Source: Adineta steineri
Taxonomy: Eukaryota; Rotifera; Eurotatoria; Adinetida; Adinetidae
Assembly (NCBI GenBank): GCA_905250115.1
Contig: CAJNOI010000237.1
Span: 52,942-116,941 of the forward strand
Reading direction: 5' to 3'
DNA length: 64,000 nt
Part shown: positions 9,133 through 22,900 of the stretch, in pieces
Layout of the letters: each line of letters begins with the position of its first letter
Numbering within the stretch: the stretch's first letter is position 1
Notes under the pieces: model-generated
The model's database searches: none
What the model was told of the DNA's origin: nothing
Seen by the model: only the letters and a program-made list of their open reading frames with translations
Made by a program: the position numbers and the translations under genes

Positions 9133-11215
9133 ATGATTCGGCATTTACTATCAAAAAATGTCTATTTTCCTTCGAAATCAACAACATATCTATTATCATT
9201 ATTTAAACAACGAATAATTTCCGCTTCATATTATCATAGTGATTCTATTGATGGAAATAATATTCCTGAAGAAACATCATTTGAAGAACAACGTCTTTCT
9301 TCACAAGAAGCAACAGGAATATTACGAACACATGAAGCTAGTATTGATCTTGAAGCTAATTGTCCAGTAAAATATTATGAAGTTAATTATCTCGGCGCTA
9401 ATAATCCACCGGGTATGTTATACATAAATAGAATAGAATAAATTATTTGAAAATATGAGACTGAATAAATACTGTATATGAAGACATGAAAAAGTAGTAG
9501 GTTAATTACCAAACTATGAGATTATTTCAAATGTGACAGAGATAAGAAAAATACTTCATAATTTATAATGCAAATAGTAATATGATCATTAGTTTATTAA
9601 TGAGTGACCCAGCTAAATTAATCTAAACATTCTTTCAATGTCTCGTGTTAACCTTTAGGGAACATTAATCATCAATGGAAGACGTCAAAAAAAAACGTAT
9701 AATTAATAAAGAGGAAACTATGACTTTCGTTTGATCAATGAAGAAATAGACAATAAAAAAAAAGACTATATTCTACTATTAATTATAACATTAAATCAGT
9801 GATCCGAAAACAATTTATTTTTCCTTTGAATAATTAATAAATATTATATGTTCTTTTTTTTTTCAAGAGGATCGACAAGCTCAAGCACGTATTCATTCAC
9901 CAGATTCTTCAAATATGTATTTATTTGGAGTCTTCGATGGACATGGTGGTACATGGTGTTCTGATGTTGTTCGCCAACGTCTATTTGAATATATTGCAGT
10001 GACATTACATCCACCAAATGATTTACAACGAATAATGCAAGAAGCTAAACGAATAACAAGTACTCATCAAACTCATAGTCATAGTCATGACAAAACAGCA
10101 TTAAATACTATAACTTCACTTCTTCTTCATTCATATTATAATCCATATAAAGATACACGAAATTCCAAAATAAAAGAAATTCATCAAATAAATTTATTAA
10201 AACATATTGAGGATGCTTATACAACAATTGATCATGACAATACTGATATAATCAGTGCATTAGAAAGTGCATTTATTAAATTGGATCGAGATATATGTGC
10301 AGAAGCAATACCTGTTGATACACAACAAGTTGATGAAGATATAATGCAAATATGTACAGCTGGTTCATGTGCATGTGTTGCTTTAGTTAAAGATGATGAT
10401 CTTTATATTGCTAATTGTGGTGATGCACGAGCTATTCTTGGTATATTAAAATTAATAATTACAAATTAATTAATTAATTAAAAAATCTTTTTCTAGGTAC
10501 TATTGATGATGAAGGTAATCAAACAGTTGTTCATCTTTCTCATGATCATAATGTACGTAATCAATCGGAAGTTAAACGAGTTTTATCTGAACATCCAGCA
10601 AATGAATCTCATTCAGTTATACGTAGTGATCGTTTACTTGGTTTATTAATGCCATTTCGTGCATTTGGTGATATACGTTTTAAATGGTCCGCTAATTATC
10701 TTCGTGAATATTTACAACCATATTATAAAAAAGGTGATGCTATACCACAATTCTATTTAACACCACCCTATTTAACAGTAAAACCCGAAATAACAAAACA
10801 TAAATTAACAAGAAAAGATAAATTTCTTGTCTTAGCTACTGATGGTGTTTGGGATTTATTATCACCTGAAAAAGTTGTTGAACTTATATTTAATCATCAA
10901 AAAGGTATACAAAGTTTTGATCGATTTGTATTACATAAAAGTGGTCATACAACATCACTTAAATTAAAAGAAATTAATGAATTATTACTTTCAAGACATC
11001 AAGCTATTAAAAATCAACCTATTGATCAAAATTCAGCAACACATTTAATACGTCAAGCACTTGCTTATACATCAAAAGGACAATTTGATAGTAAACTTTT
11101 ATCTGATGTATTAACATTTCCTAATCCACGATCAATACGTGATGATATAACAATAACAGTTGTTTATTTCGATCAAGATTATATCGATCAAATACAAACA
11201 AAAGGAAAGAAATAA
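9133..11215 (+). CDS. PDP: Mitochondrial pyruvate dehydrogenase phosphatase (PP2C)
   Basis: Exons 9133-9412, 9868-10440 and 10497-11215; 523 aa, as for PDP1/PDP2. This PPM-family Mg/Mn phosphatase dephosphorylates the E1 subunit of pyruvate dehydrogenase and reactivates it. The N-terminus is basic and serine-rich without acidic residues for about 40 aa, consistent with mitochondrial import. Metal and catalytic motifs are FDGHGG (D117), ANCGDARA, LATDGVWD and RDDITITVV. The PDP-specific LMPFRAFGDIRFKW and ED-R entry motif are present. A TTTCTCTTAAAG acceptor lies 5 nt upstream; an ATGAAATGA mini-ORF overlaps the chosen ATG. The first intron is 455 bp. Which of PDP1 or PDP2 is closer cannot be said. 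Confidence 0.93.
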
Positions 11216-11776
11216 TAAAAGCTAAAGAAGAAAATATGGAATGATTTATAAAGTAGATGTGACAAGTTTTTTCTTTTCTTTTTCTTTTTTCATCTATATT
11301 TTCCTATTTCCTTTACCTTTCGGATTACTTCTTTTTTTCTTTTCTTTACTAATTACTTTTGTTTCATATGACAACAGTCATAAAGATATATAGATCTGTT
11401 ACTATTTTTAAATACGAATTTTATAGAATAAAAAGATTTAGTTAAACCCAGTCAAAAGGAGTGCAGCAAATATTTATCTTATTTAATTTTATAATAATAA
11501 TGCTCTATAAAAACAAAAGAATGTAAATATTAAAGACTTCGACATTTCTATTTATGATATATAATATCGATAGTTTTCAAATTGTAAAAAATCAAGAATT
11601 TCAATAATCAATTTTTAATGATAGAAATCTCTTTGTTAACAAAAATAAATACAAAATACAAAGAACTATATCCTATAAGTTTTATATCTGAATAAAAACA
11701 AATGTAGTTCATAAATGTATGTTACAAAACAAAAAAAAGTATCTCACAGGTTGTTCATTATAATAAAAAAACGAAA
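11216..11776. other. Convergent 3' intergenic region
   Basis: 561 bp between the convergent PDP and ankyrin genes. It is T-rich then A-rich with AATAAA-like signals on both strands; nothing else was recognised. Confidence 0.6.
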
Positions 11777-14187
11777 TTATGCATAATATGTATGTGCACC
11801 GGGAGAAGCTATGTCCATTGTTGAAGTTGATTTGCATAAATAATCAATTTTATTACTTTCATAATCATCATTAGATGATACTGATTCAAGTTCAATTCGT
11901 TCATCATTTTGTGCGTAAGTATCAGTATTTGATTGTATTGTTGTATCAATAATATGACGTGGTTCAATTGATGTATCAAAACCAAATGATGAAGCTATAT
12001 GTTTTGTTGATAATTGACTACTTTGATCACTTGATGGTGTTGTTATTGATGGAACTATATTCGAAAGAAGATTATGAGATGGACGTTTACTTGATGATGG
12101 TGTATTCATATCTTCATAATCATGTTGTCTATTATTAGTTCTATTTTCCATATCATCAATATCGGATGGTGGTGGAGGAAAATCAATTGTTGGTGCAATT
12201 TGAACACGTTGAGCACGAAAAGTAAAACGATTCGAAAGAGGAGATAATAGATTTTCATTAATTGATGTTCTCTGTGATGTTGTTGACTAGAAGAAATAAA
12301 AGTTTGTAAATTATATAGAATACTTTCAAATTTCTTTCTTATATTGTTCTAATCTAGTCATGACATTAATTATGTATTGCTTCTATAGTTATCATTTTAC
12401 TCGTACGTCATCATATGAACTAGCGTAATGAATGCTATATTATTGGAATACTACCTTATATTTTTCTATATGGGCACTATTTCAATAAAATAATAACTGA
12501 GAAGTTAAGTTGAAGTCCAATGTAGAAAAATTTGCAAAACTGAAATTACGAGTAACTTTTTAACTACGCTCTCTCTTCATATGATATTAAAAAATTTTAC
12601 TGGTAGTTCATGATATTCGATTAATTTTGATGGTGATAAATGTTGAGATTCACGTTTCGATGCATGATATATGGAAGTAACTGTTACTTTACAGCTAGTT
12701 ATTGGTGTTGGTGGTAAAACTGATCGTTGTGGAGGTTGTTCAATCTATAGTATATGTAAAAGAAACTATTTATTGCACTCAATTAATCTTACTTGAACAC
12801 GTGGAACACGTAATTTAGGTGTTTTTAAATTATTATTATTATTATTAATACTATTTGTTGTTAATGGCGGTCGTGGAGTACGTTCATAATCATTTGTTGA
12901 TATTTTTGGAGTCATATCAAGTGAAGTAATTTCAGATGATTCCTCTTGGTGACCAGTTTGATCAGGATTTACTAATCTAGCAACAGATTGAATAGGAGAA
13001 CTGAAATATATAAAGATAATTTTATATGGTATAATTGATTAAAATATTATTATTTTACAGAATGAGTTTTTGTTCAATAACCCATGGATGTATTTTTGCC
13101 CAAGCATTGAACCAATCAAGATTATATCGACTATCAAGTACACCCGGCATTCGTTTATCAAGATAAGCAAACATTTTCTGTCGTTTCGATACAGATTCTT
13201 GTGTTGCTGCCCAATGAATAGGTGTCAGATTAGAATGATCTTTCATTCTTAAACATCCGTATACATGTTTATCTTCTTGTTGTTGTTCTTCTTCAGTATT
13301 ATTATTATTATTATTGTCTTCTTTTTTTACAGATAATAACATATGTAAAATTGGTACATTACTTAATCGACAAGCAATATGTATTGTTGTATGTCCAGCC
13401 GAAAGACGTCTTAAAAATAAAAATGATAAGAATTTATTTATATTAGAAAAACAAAAAATCTTACAATTTTGGATCGGCTTTATTTGCCAAGAGATATTCA
13501 ACACAAAGAATTTGATTGTGATAAGTAGCTGTTGAAAGTGCTGATTCACCATATAGATTTAATGCATTGATATCAATAGCTATTAAGAAAAGTTATGGTT
13601 AAAAGTTTAGACAACGGGAAACAATTGTCCTCTATATAAAGGTAGCTGCAACAAAGGTTTTAATCTCGTTTTCAATCCAGAAATGAAATTTATTAACATT
13701 AGAACTGAACATATTATGATCTTGACAATTGAAATCAGAAGTTAAATCTATATTTCTACATCTTTAGTTTGATATTTTATAATTTAATTTATTGTTTTAT
13801 GATAAATCAAATATATTTACAAAACAGAAGTTGAATTCCTACTTGATATACGCTTTCAAGAACATTTTTACATTATAAATAATACAAATTCAATAGCATC
13901 ACTTTGTTTGTTGCCGTCCACTATACAATATATATGTACACATCCTGTTGCTTATAGTAAAACGAATAACACGAGTATATAGCAAATAAATCATGTTTGA
14001 AACCGTAGAACATTGTCAGTAGAATTACTTACTATCTATTATAAATGTTAGTTCTAGCTTTAATTATTAAACAATCACTACATATGATGATATATTTATA
14101 TTACTTACTATGTGATTGCAAACATTTTTGAATTTTAACTGTTTGACCTAGTTTTGCAAACTGACAAAAATCGTCGGCATTAGCCAT
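11777..14187 (-). CDS. Ankyrin-repeat protein with disordered C-terminus
   Basis: Six exons (minus) 14187-14109, 13579-13465, 13409-13059, 13000-12793, 12744-12601 and 12286-11777; 468 aa. The N-terminal ~170 residues hold ankyrin repeats (FCQFAKLGQTVKIQKCLQSH, then DINALNLYGESALSTATYHN, GHTTIHIACRLSNVPILHML and LTPIHWAATQESVSKRQKMF). The rest is Ser/Thr/Pro/Asn-rich and probably disordered, with proline clusters such as DFPPPPSDIDD that could bind SH3/WW domains. No orthologue was recognised, so the function is unknown beyond a protein-binding scaffold. The first intron is 529 bp; the others are short. TATAATTTCAG ends 3 nt before the ATG. Confidence 0.8.
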
Positions 14188-15074
14188 GATCTGAAATTAT
14201 ATAAAAATTGTTTAATAATATATATTCTAATCTAATGCATATTTTTCAAGACAAATATTAAAACTATCTATTGGTACATCGATTCATCCGCAGATACATA
14301 TACGTCGACGCGAAACAATGACAAATATTAGACGATTGGTTATGTATTTTTCTGATGGTTCGTACGGTTGCTCGAATAATAGGAGATAGAGAATAGTATT
14401 TTCTATCAAACTAAATTTATAATTTTTCCTGAAACAAGTAACAAGTGAGAATAGAGAGCGCTGGTATACAGTAATGATATAGTTGTTTTGACTATTATTG
14501 AACTTAACTACCATGTGAAGTAGATTGTTCTATAGTCATTTGTAATTTAATTTATCGATATTTTTCCTTTCTTTACAGATATTAATATATAAGTTTGTAG
14601 AATATGATGATAGGTCTAGATTAACTACATTTTTATTTGTCATTTAAACATATAACGATAATGTAATTTGTTTGAAGATTCAGTTCTTTAAAAATAGGTG
14701 AGAGAAACGACTGTTTCTGAGCGACTTCTATCGATTCATAAATTTTTCGTTCTCATTAATCGATTGTTTGTTGAGATTGAAGATGTGTCTCGATTACTTG
14801 TTATATAAATAAAGAAAGGCTTATCGTAAACTATTCATTTTCATAGACAATGACCTCGATATCTGAACACGTCCTATACAATTAATATAAATGATCATAA
14901 GCTTTGAACTTTATACAATATGAAAATGAAGATATAGATATAAATTGACTACATCATTCTTTATAGAAATAAGATCGAACGATGAAGGTTACTAACGTGA
15001 GTTTATGTTAAAAATTTATTTTTTTCCTATCTCTTAATTATCGTATTGATGTGAGTATATATCATTCAATAAGA
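14188..15074. other. Divergent intergenic region
   Basis: About 0.9 kb between the divergent ankyrin and Ly6/EGF genes. AT-rich; a 76-codon minus-strand frame at 14284-14514 shows no domain. No repeats noticed. Confidence 0.5.
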
Positions 15075-17192
15075 ATGATTATGACTGAACTACATTTGAT
15101 AGTTTTTGTCTTCATCATTTATTTGACAATAAGAAAAACGATTGCTGGTCGATGTTATTTATGTTCAGAAAATACTCTTGCTGAATGTGCTGGTAGTAAT
15201 CAACCAGATTCATCTATATACGCAAATGTTCTTCAATATTATACTGAACCATGTAATGGTCAATGTGTATTATTTCGAAATGAGAATGGTTCAATTATAC
15301 GTGGATGTTCATGGACATATGGACATATGACATCAAAATCGATTGGATGGCATGATATAAGTCCTGGTATAATAGCATATTTTTGTGATTCTCATTTATG
15401 TAATAATGGAACTTACGAACAACCGGAAATATCAATAAAAAGAATAGGAATAATAAATAATCAAATTAATTTATCACCTCAAGAATTATTTATATTGGCA
15501 GGCAATAATCCTTCATTATTACAAACAGGTAATTTTCGTGTAAGATATATGATCAGTGAAACTTAATCTCAGATGAATGTGTAGTGTCGTATTATTTGTA
15601 AAATACATAGAAACGAATCGTTTATTTTCACAATGCCTATCAAATTTTGATCAAAAGAATTATTCAAGTTTTTTTTTCTTAAATTTCAGAACAACAGCTA
15701 CCTCGTCGATTATATCAATGTTACTCATGTACAGCACGTTTTCAAGGTTGTGGTGAATATTTAGATCCTCGTTATGCATCCAATTATATACGTCCATGTC
15801 CATCAAGTTGTATTATTTTTCGAAATCCTAATGATCTCAATTGTATGTATAATATCATCTACAAAAAAATCGAGTTTATCTTGTTTTCTGTTCTATTGAA
15901 GTACTTACACGAGATTGTTCAATATTCTGGCCGCAAGTACATGCTAAAAGTGGTCTTCATAAATTGCTTGGCTCTGATGCATTCTTCTGTCAAGAATCTT
16001 TGTAAGAAAAATAATACAATATTTTTTTTAATATCTTTTTCTTCTTTTTTTTTCTAAGATGTAACGGAATCAGTTTTGATCTTATTATGGGTTCGTTTTT
16101 AATTTTTAAAACAATCCTAAAATTCAATTATTTTCTCCATAATTAGGTATATTTCACAATCAATTACCAGCTGTTATAACATTTCCTACATTTCCTATTG
16201 ATGAAAATATTTCATTATCTACTATTACTACTACAAGTACTACTACGACAATAAGAACAACTATTGATATATATAATGATAGTATAATATGGGATGATCC
16301 TGATTTAGATGATAATTTAGTTGAATCAACAACATTCATTATTTCAAAGAATTCTACTAATTCGTCTATTTTAAATGAAGATATAGATTTTACTAATGAA
16401 ATCTTTATCAATACTACAACTATTAATAATTTAACTTTTTCAGAATCAAATTCATCGTTACATGGATGGAATTCTAATGATACATCAATTTCATTATTTC
16501 CTATAAATTCAACATCAATTCTAACATCTATGCAAATAGACAATGACGATGATTGGACAATATTCAATACCAGTTCCATGTTACCCGTCACTCGATTTGA
16601 ACATTTATCTATAGATGATGATACAGATGATTTCTTTTCATTTGATATAGAATCAAATCCTGAAATAAATCAAGATACAAATGATTATTTTTTTCCTTCT
16701 ACATTAATACCATCATCAATAACTGATAATCATACTCAATTATTGTTTCCGTATTATATACAAAATAATAAAATCCAAGATCAATTTTTAGAATATATAA
16801 AACCAATTCCAACATTAGCTATGCCACCATTTTCCTGGATGTTAAATATGGCAAGTAAAAATAAAAATGAAACTATAAATTCTACACTAACTAAAAAACA
16901 AAATGTACATTTAACTACATCAACGTCATCGACAACAACAACAACAACAACGACGATATATCAGACTCCTAGTGCATTTTTTGAATATTGTAAAAATAAA
17001 CAATGCCTTCATGATGGACGTTTAAATTCGGATTGTTTATGCATTTGTTTACCTGCATTCACGGGTGATAATTGCGAAACAGGTATAAAAAATTTCAAAT
17101 TATATTATATCTTTTATTTATTATATAGTACTCTGCGAACAAGAACCAGCACATATTTGTAGTTTTATACTTGAACATGAATGTCAAACTGA
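15075..17192 (+). CDS. Secreted Ly6/uPAR-like and EGF-like protein, 3' end in gap
   Basis: Exons 15075-15528, 15690-15842, 15902-16001, 16059-16090, 16147-17082 and 17129 to the gap at 17193. A signal peptide (LHLIVFVFIIYLTI) is followed by two cysteine-rich three-finger-like domains: CYLCSENTLAEC... ending FCDSHLCNNG, and CYSCTARFQGCGEY... ending FFCQESLCNG. Both show the CxxC start and C-N end of Ly6/uPAR folds. Next comes a ~300-residue acidic, Ser/Thr/Asn-rich region with many N-x-S/T sites, then an EGF-like motif (CKNKQCLHDGRLNSDCLCIC) and the start of another cysteine-rich segment. This suggests an extracellular adhesion or mucin-like protein. ATG 15081 is an alternative start. No named orthologue recognised. 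Confidence 0.72.
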
Positions 17193-17202
17193 NNNNNNNN
17201 NN
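17193..17202. other. Assembly gap (10 N)
   Basis: Ten Ns interrupt the last visible exon of the Ly6/EGF gene. The sequence right after it does not continue the reading frame in an obvious way. Confidence 1.
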
Positions 17203-19916
17203 TAAAGATAATAATCAGCATTTAGTTTCAGATGAAATGTTCTATAAAAGTAAAAATAATTTATTGGACATCTATTTATGCATTCAAACTCGATAAATAG
17301 AATATGAGTATTTCAAATCTATCTCATAGATTATACAATATAACAGTAAACTATCATGCCATTCGTATAAAATAAAATCAATCTTTAGTGTCTAATTGGA
17401 GAACAATCAGATGAACCTTTTGATTTCATAAGAGAATCAAAGCAAACTGAGCACTTCTTCAAAATCAAACACACTTGACTTAGATTTTTTAAGTATCTAT
17501 AACACGAAGTATGATAGTATTTCGAAACTCTGTCATCTATTTTTGATTGATAGAAAGATATTATAATTTGTAATTCAATAGATAATTATATTTTGTTATC
17601 ATGAATGTGACAATGATTCAAACAATTACAAATCATATCTATGTAGAACAATATTAATTGAGAACAGTACATCCTTATTTATTAGATCAATTAAAACTAA
17701 CAGGGTTTTTAGTAAACTAACACAAGGTAAATCATTGTTTATCATAACAACACATTTCAATGTAGTCTTTTCCCAGTAAGAAATAGTCATCCAGTACACG
17801 TTTCTTTTATGTTTCTTTCTTTTTCTTTCATTTGTATGTTGCTATGATGTTTGATGTATATAGAAGAAGAAAAAATTAACTGGAAAGTCTTTTCGATTTT
17901 TTTTCAAAAGAGAAACGATGAAAACAAAGAGTTTGTGAATACATCTAACTTTGTTGTAATCATAATAATGCAAACTATGTTGCTTCACAATAAAAGGTTA
18001 CTTTTTTGTGAATAGAAAAGTGCATTTTCATGATTACATTAGAAAAAATATTGAGCAGTCGATGACGTCTTTTCTTTCATCTAATATTTTGTTGAAAAAC
18101 AAATTAAGAAAAACTATTCTTTTAAAGCTTGAAAGTATCAGGCACAACTACGAGATATATAATTGTTTCCAATAAATAAATATTTTGTTTTTTCTGCTTC
18201 AGATTCGAAATATATTGAATTATCTTTTAAACAATATAATGCACATAAAAATAATAATTCAAATATTGAATGATAATATAATATTCATTCATGAATTTTA
18301 TATAAATTAACATTTATAAATGCTAGTTTATCTTCTTAGTTAAAATCAATATAAATTTGGGAGTATTGATTATATCTTTTGTGATTATGATAAAGAAAAA
18401 GAATTCTAATATTAGACATGAAGAGATTTGTTTATCATGTACTATCATTTAAGAATAGAATTAATAGTGATACGATAAATCACAATTTCTCTCTCCAAAT
18501 GTTCATTAGAATTTCGAAAACGCAATATTCTGTTATCAAAATATTCAATTAATTGATCGAAGATCTTTTGGAATAAAAAACTTCATTCATTATAATATTC
18601 TAGATGTTGAACTATACAATTATTTATTTATTGAATTAATAGAATAGATCTCCGTCAATTGATGTAAACAGCTGATAGAATTAAATGTTAGTATTCAAAA
18701 GAATTCTTTGATACAAATATGAAATAACTCAAATATATACGAAAAGAGAAAGGCATTATTTTTTCTATTTTCTCAAAGATTTCATAATAAAATAAATGAA
18801 AAAAGATATGAATAATCTATATATTTAAAATTGTTCTGAAGTCAAAAAAAAGTTGTTAGAAATAATTTCATAATTTTGAAATTACAAATAGATTTTCCGA
18901 TGAGATAAGTAGAGATACAGTACAAAATATAATATGAGAAATCAAAAGAAAAAAATTACAAAAACAAAGTATTTTATTGGTCTCAAAATCAAGAAATAAA
19001 GAAATGAAACGGCAACAAATATTTTTCAATTAAGTAACTGCAAATTTATTTCACTGGAATTGAGTAGACTTTAAGTTTTCTTGTATTTTCTGCGTTTCGA
19101 CGAACTTCAATCGTAGTGATCGTTTTTATTCTATATGAAATAAATGATTATGGGGTAAAAATAAATTAACAACAAATCTGATCAATCAATTTGAGTGATT
19201 GGATTTCTTCAGATAAAATTTAACAATCAGATTTGTTGGTAGTGAAAACATTTAGACATGCTGTCAATAATATTTCAAATTGAAAAATATGAACAACAAA
19301 TATTACATTATACTCTTTTGTTGCGACATTGTAGAAAGGCAACATCTATCAATGAAAGAACATAAATATATGACTTGCACATGTTTTACTTGCTGAAATA
19401 TTTAAAGAAATAGAGAAAGATGTAAACTCATTCATTTAATTTTTATTCATAAAAAAGAAATGTCTATCTATTAATACTATTTCATTTTATTACTCTACGA
19501 TAAAATAAGAATGTTAACTAGGGTGGTTGTGGATATTGATCATTTCTCATTCGCATCCACGTTAATACCCTTCTTCACATTTGCTCTCTCATTCAGAATC
19601 ACCCACACCTTTTTCGTACAGACAATTAGTACAAATTACGACTATCACTAAGAAGAAAAAATAGCCCAACGTTCAGTTAGTTTTAATTACCACTCACATT
19701 TCATTATTAGAATCTATACAACATATAAGTGCTCAATGATTCTTTATTCGGATATTTACAAACGAAATTCATTTTGAATCTGAGCAACTAGATTACAATT
19801 TATTCATGATTACAAAAATATAATCTAATTATAAAATATTAAAAAAAAATATTTATGTCGTATCGTGTACCAAATAACACATTGTTAATCATAAGAAATC
19901 AAGAGAACTTGTTAAA
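17203..19916. other. Long AT-rich region without recognisable genes
   Basis: About 2.7 kb. Frames are short and no splice-linked exons with domain similarity were seen on either strand. It may contain the 3' exons of the Ly6/EGF gene and the 3' UTR of the CLIP gene. One G/C-rich foldback at 19519-19570 is listed separately. Confidence 0.5.
19519..19570. repeat. GTGTGG/CCACAC foldback, copy 1 (degenerate)
   Basis: AGGGTGGTTGTGGAT is followed 20 nt later by GCATCCACGTTAATACCC, an imperfect inverted partner. It is GC-rich against very AT-rich surroundings and resembles the copies at 34077, 59167, 60361 and 62145. Confidence 0.45.
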
Positions 19917-22900
19917 TCACTTTTTGCCTTCTAGAATAAAAAATGGAATTACGTGAAAATATAATAAAGAAGAAAAACAAATTACTTACTTGGTTTAGTT
20001 GTTGATGCTGCAATAGCTTCTTGAAGTTTAGTTTTCAAACGAAGTATTTCTTGATCATGATCAAGTCTAGTATTTTCCATATCGACCATATATTCACCTA
20101 GAAAAAAAGAAATCAATGTATCTATATAAATTGTATTTGTATAAACTTACTTTTCATTAATGCAATTCTCATTTCATATTCACCAATTTTTTCTTTCGAA
20201 ATTTTTTCCTGAATCTTTTTTTCTTCAATAGATTTTTGTTCTTCGTCAGCTTTCTTTTCAAGAAGACCAGTATACATCTGTTGTAAATCATTTACTTGTT
20301 TAGTTAATTGATCAATCATATCTTGATTTTCTGTAGTCTCATTATTCTTCTTATTATTATTATCAGTTGCATTTTTTACTAATTGTTCATTTTGTTCTTT
20401 TAATTTTTCAACTTCTTTCTTAAATGTCTCATTTATTGTTGTTAAATTTTCTGTCTACAAATCAAAAGAAAAACTATTAAATTTATGATAATATTTAAAC
20501 TTACACGTTGATGAAGTTCATCTTGCGTTTGTTCATATTGTTGTTTCATATTCGTAATCTGTTTGTTTGCTTGATTTTTCTGATCAAGTTCACTTTTTAA
20601 TTGTTGTAGTTGATTTATTTTAACTTCATTTTGTTGATTCAATTCTACAATTTGTTCGTTGAATTGTTCGAATTTTGTTTGATATTCATTGATTTCTTGT
20701 ACTTTTTGAGTCAATTCATTATTTTTTGCATTAACTATTAGAATAAATATTTAAAGAGAAAGAACGGAATAAAAAATACGAACAGTTTTCTTGTAATTCG
20801 ATGTTTTGTGTTTTCAAAATTTCAATTTGTTCATTAAAATCTTCATTTAATGAACTCATTATTTCATTTAGATTCTTTTCATTCGATTGTTTTTCGCCTT
20901 GTAAATTTGCTAATTCAGATTGAATATTTTGATTTTGAATTATAGAAAGTTCTAAATTTTTTTGATATTCATCGATTTGTTGTTCATATTGTAATTCACA
21001 TTGTTTGAGAATATTTTTTTCTTTCCGTTCTAAGAATAAAAAATTTGAATTTGAATACAATCGAAAGAGAAAATGACAAAAATTAACCTCTTTCTGCTAG
21101 TTCATTTTGAAGTTTTTCAAAATCTTGTTGTATTGTATTGATAGTTTTATTCAATTTATTGTCATTCGTTGCTTTTTCTTCTTGTAATTTAGCTAATTCA
21201 GACTGAAGTGATTGTATTTCAAGAACAGATTCATCTCTCTTGATTTGATAATCTTTTATTTGGGATTGATATTGAGTTTCACGTTCATTCAATGCCATAT
21301 TTTGAGAACGATCTATAGTAGAAGATATAAAACAAAAGTTAACAAAGAAATAAAACGAGTCAAACCTTGATTTTGTAATTCAGTTTTAAGTGTATCAAGA
21401 TCATGTTGTAATGAAGTAATTATATCATTTGATTTTGTTTTTTCTTCTTCTGATTTTATCAATTTATCGTGAATATGTTGAATCTTTAGATTAGCTTGTT
21501 CTAATTTATCTTGATATTCTGTAATTTGTTGATCAAAATGTGATTCACGCTGATGTAATTCCTTATGTACTTTATGTTCTATAAAAAAAAAAGAATGAAA
21601 TATATATGAAAATATTAATTAACCTCGTTCATTTAATTCATCTATTTCAATTTGAAGTTCTTTATATTGTACTTCATGATCTTGTTTTAATTTATTGATA
21701 TTTTCGTTTAGTTGAGTTTCATTCGTTGTTTTTTCATCATGTAATTGACTTAATTTAGTTTGTAAATCTTGTATTTCAATAAGAAATTGATCATTCTTCA
21801 TTTGATATTCTTTTATTTCAGTTTGATAATAAATTTCACGTTCACTTAATGTTATATTTTGTGTTTGATCTATGAAATAATAGTAGAGTGAAGTTAAAAC
21901 TAGATAAAAATCTTCAAACCTCGTTTTTCTACATCAGTTTTATATATTTCATAATCTTGTTTCAATTGATCGATAGTATCATTTAATTGTTTTTCATTTA
22001 AAGCTTTTTCTTTTTGTAAATTTTCTAATTCTGTTTGAAGATTTTGAATTTGTTCGTTAGTATGCTCAAGATTATTTTTATATTCTTCAGTTTGTTCTTT
22101 GTATTTTAATTCATATTCTTGCAGAGTCATATTTGCTTGATATTCTATGAATAAAATTCGGGTTAATAAAAAAAAATATATGAAAAGATCTATATACCTC
22201 GATCATTTAGTTCATTTTGAAGTTTAGCTAAATCTTTTTTAAGTGTATCGATGATGTTCTTCAATTGTTGTTCATGGCTCGTGTTTTCTTCTTGTATTTT
22301 TATTAATTCTACTCGAAGATTTTGAATTTCTCGAGCATCTTGATCTATTTTAATTTGATATTCCTTGATTTCTATTTCATAATGAGCTATACGTTCATTT
22401 AAAATTATATTTTGTGTATTATCTATAGAAATAAATACAATAGAAATAAAAGAAAAAGAACAATATTATCAAACCGTTATGTTGTATAGTAACTAATTGA
22501 GTATTCAAAATTTCATATTGTCGTTCATGATCTTGTTTTAATGAATCAACAATATTATTACATTTTTGTTCATGTAAAACTTTATCTTCTTCTAATTTTG
22601 CTAATTCAGCTTTAATATTATCAGTTTGACGAGTAGCTTCCTCTAGATTATTTTCATATTCTTTGATTTGTTGTTCATACAATGAATCATGTTGATTAGA
22701 TACTGTATTTACTAGATGTTCTATAAAGAAATTTAAATAGAATATAGATGAAGAAGAATAACTAACCTCGATCATTTAATTCCATTTGAATTTTTTCATA
22801 ATTAGATTTTAATTCATTGATTAATAGATTTGCTTTACTCTCTTTTAAATCACTTTCTTCTTGAATATGTTTTAATTCAGTTCGAATATTCTCTGTCTCA

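Noticed and set aside
14800-14830. GGCTTATC resembling the start of a spliced-leader RNA gene
   Set aside because: The match stops after seven bases and no SL donor or Sm-like site follows.
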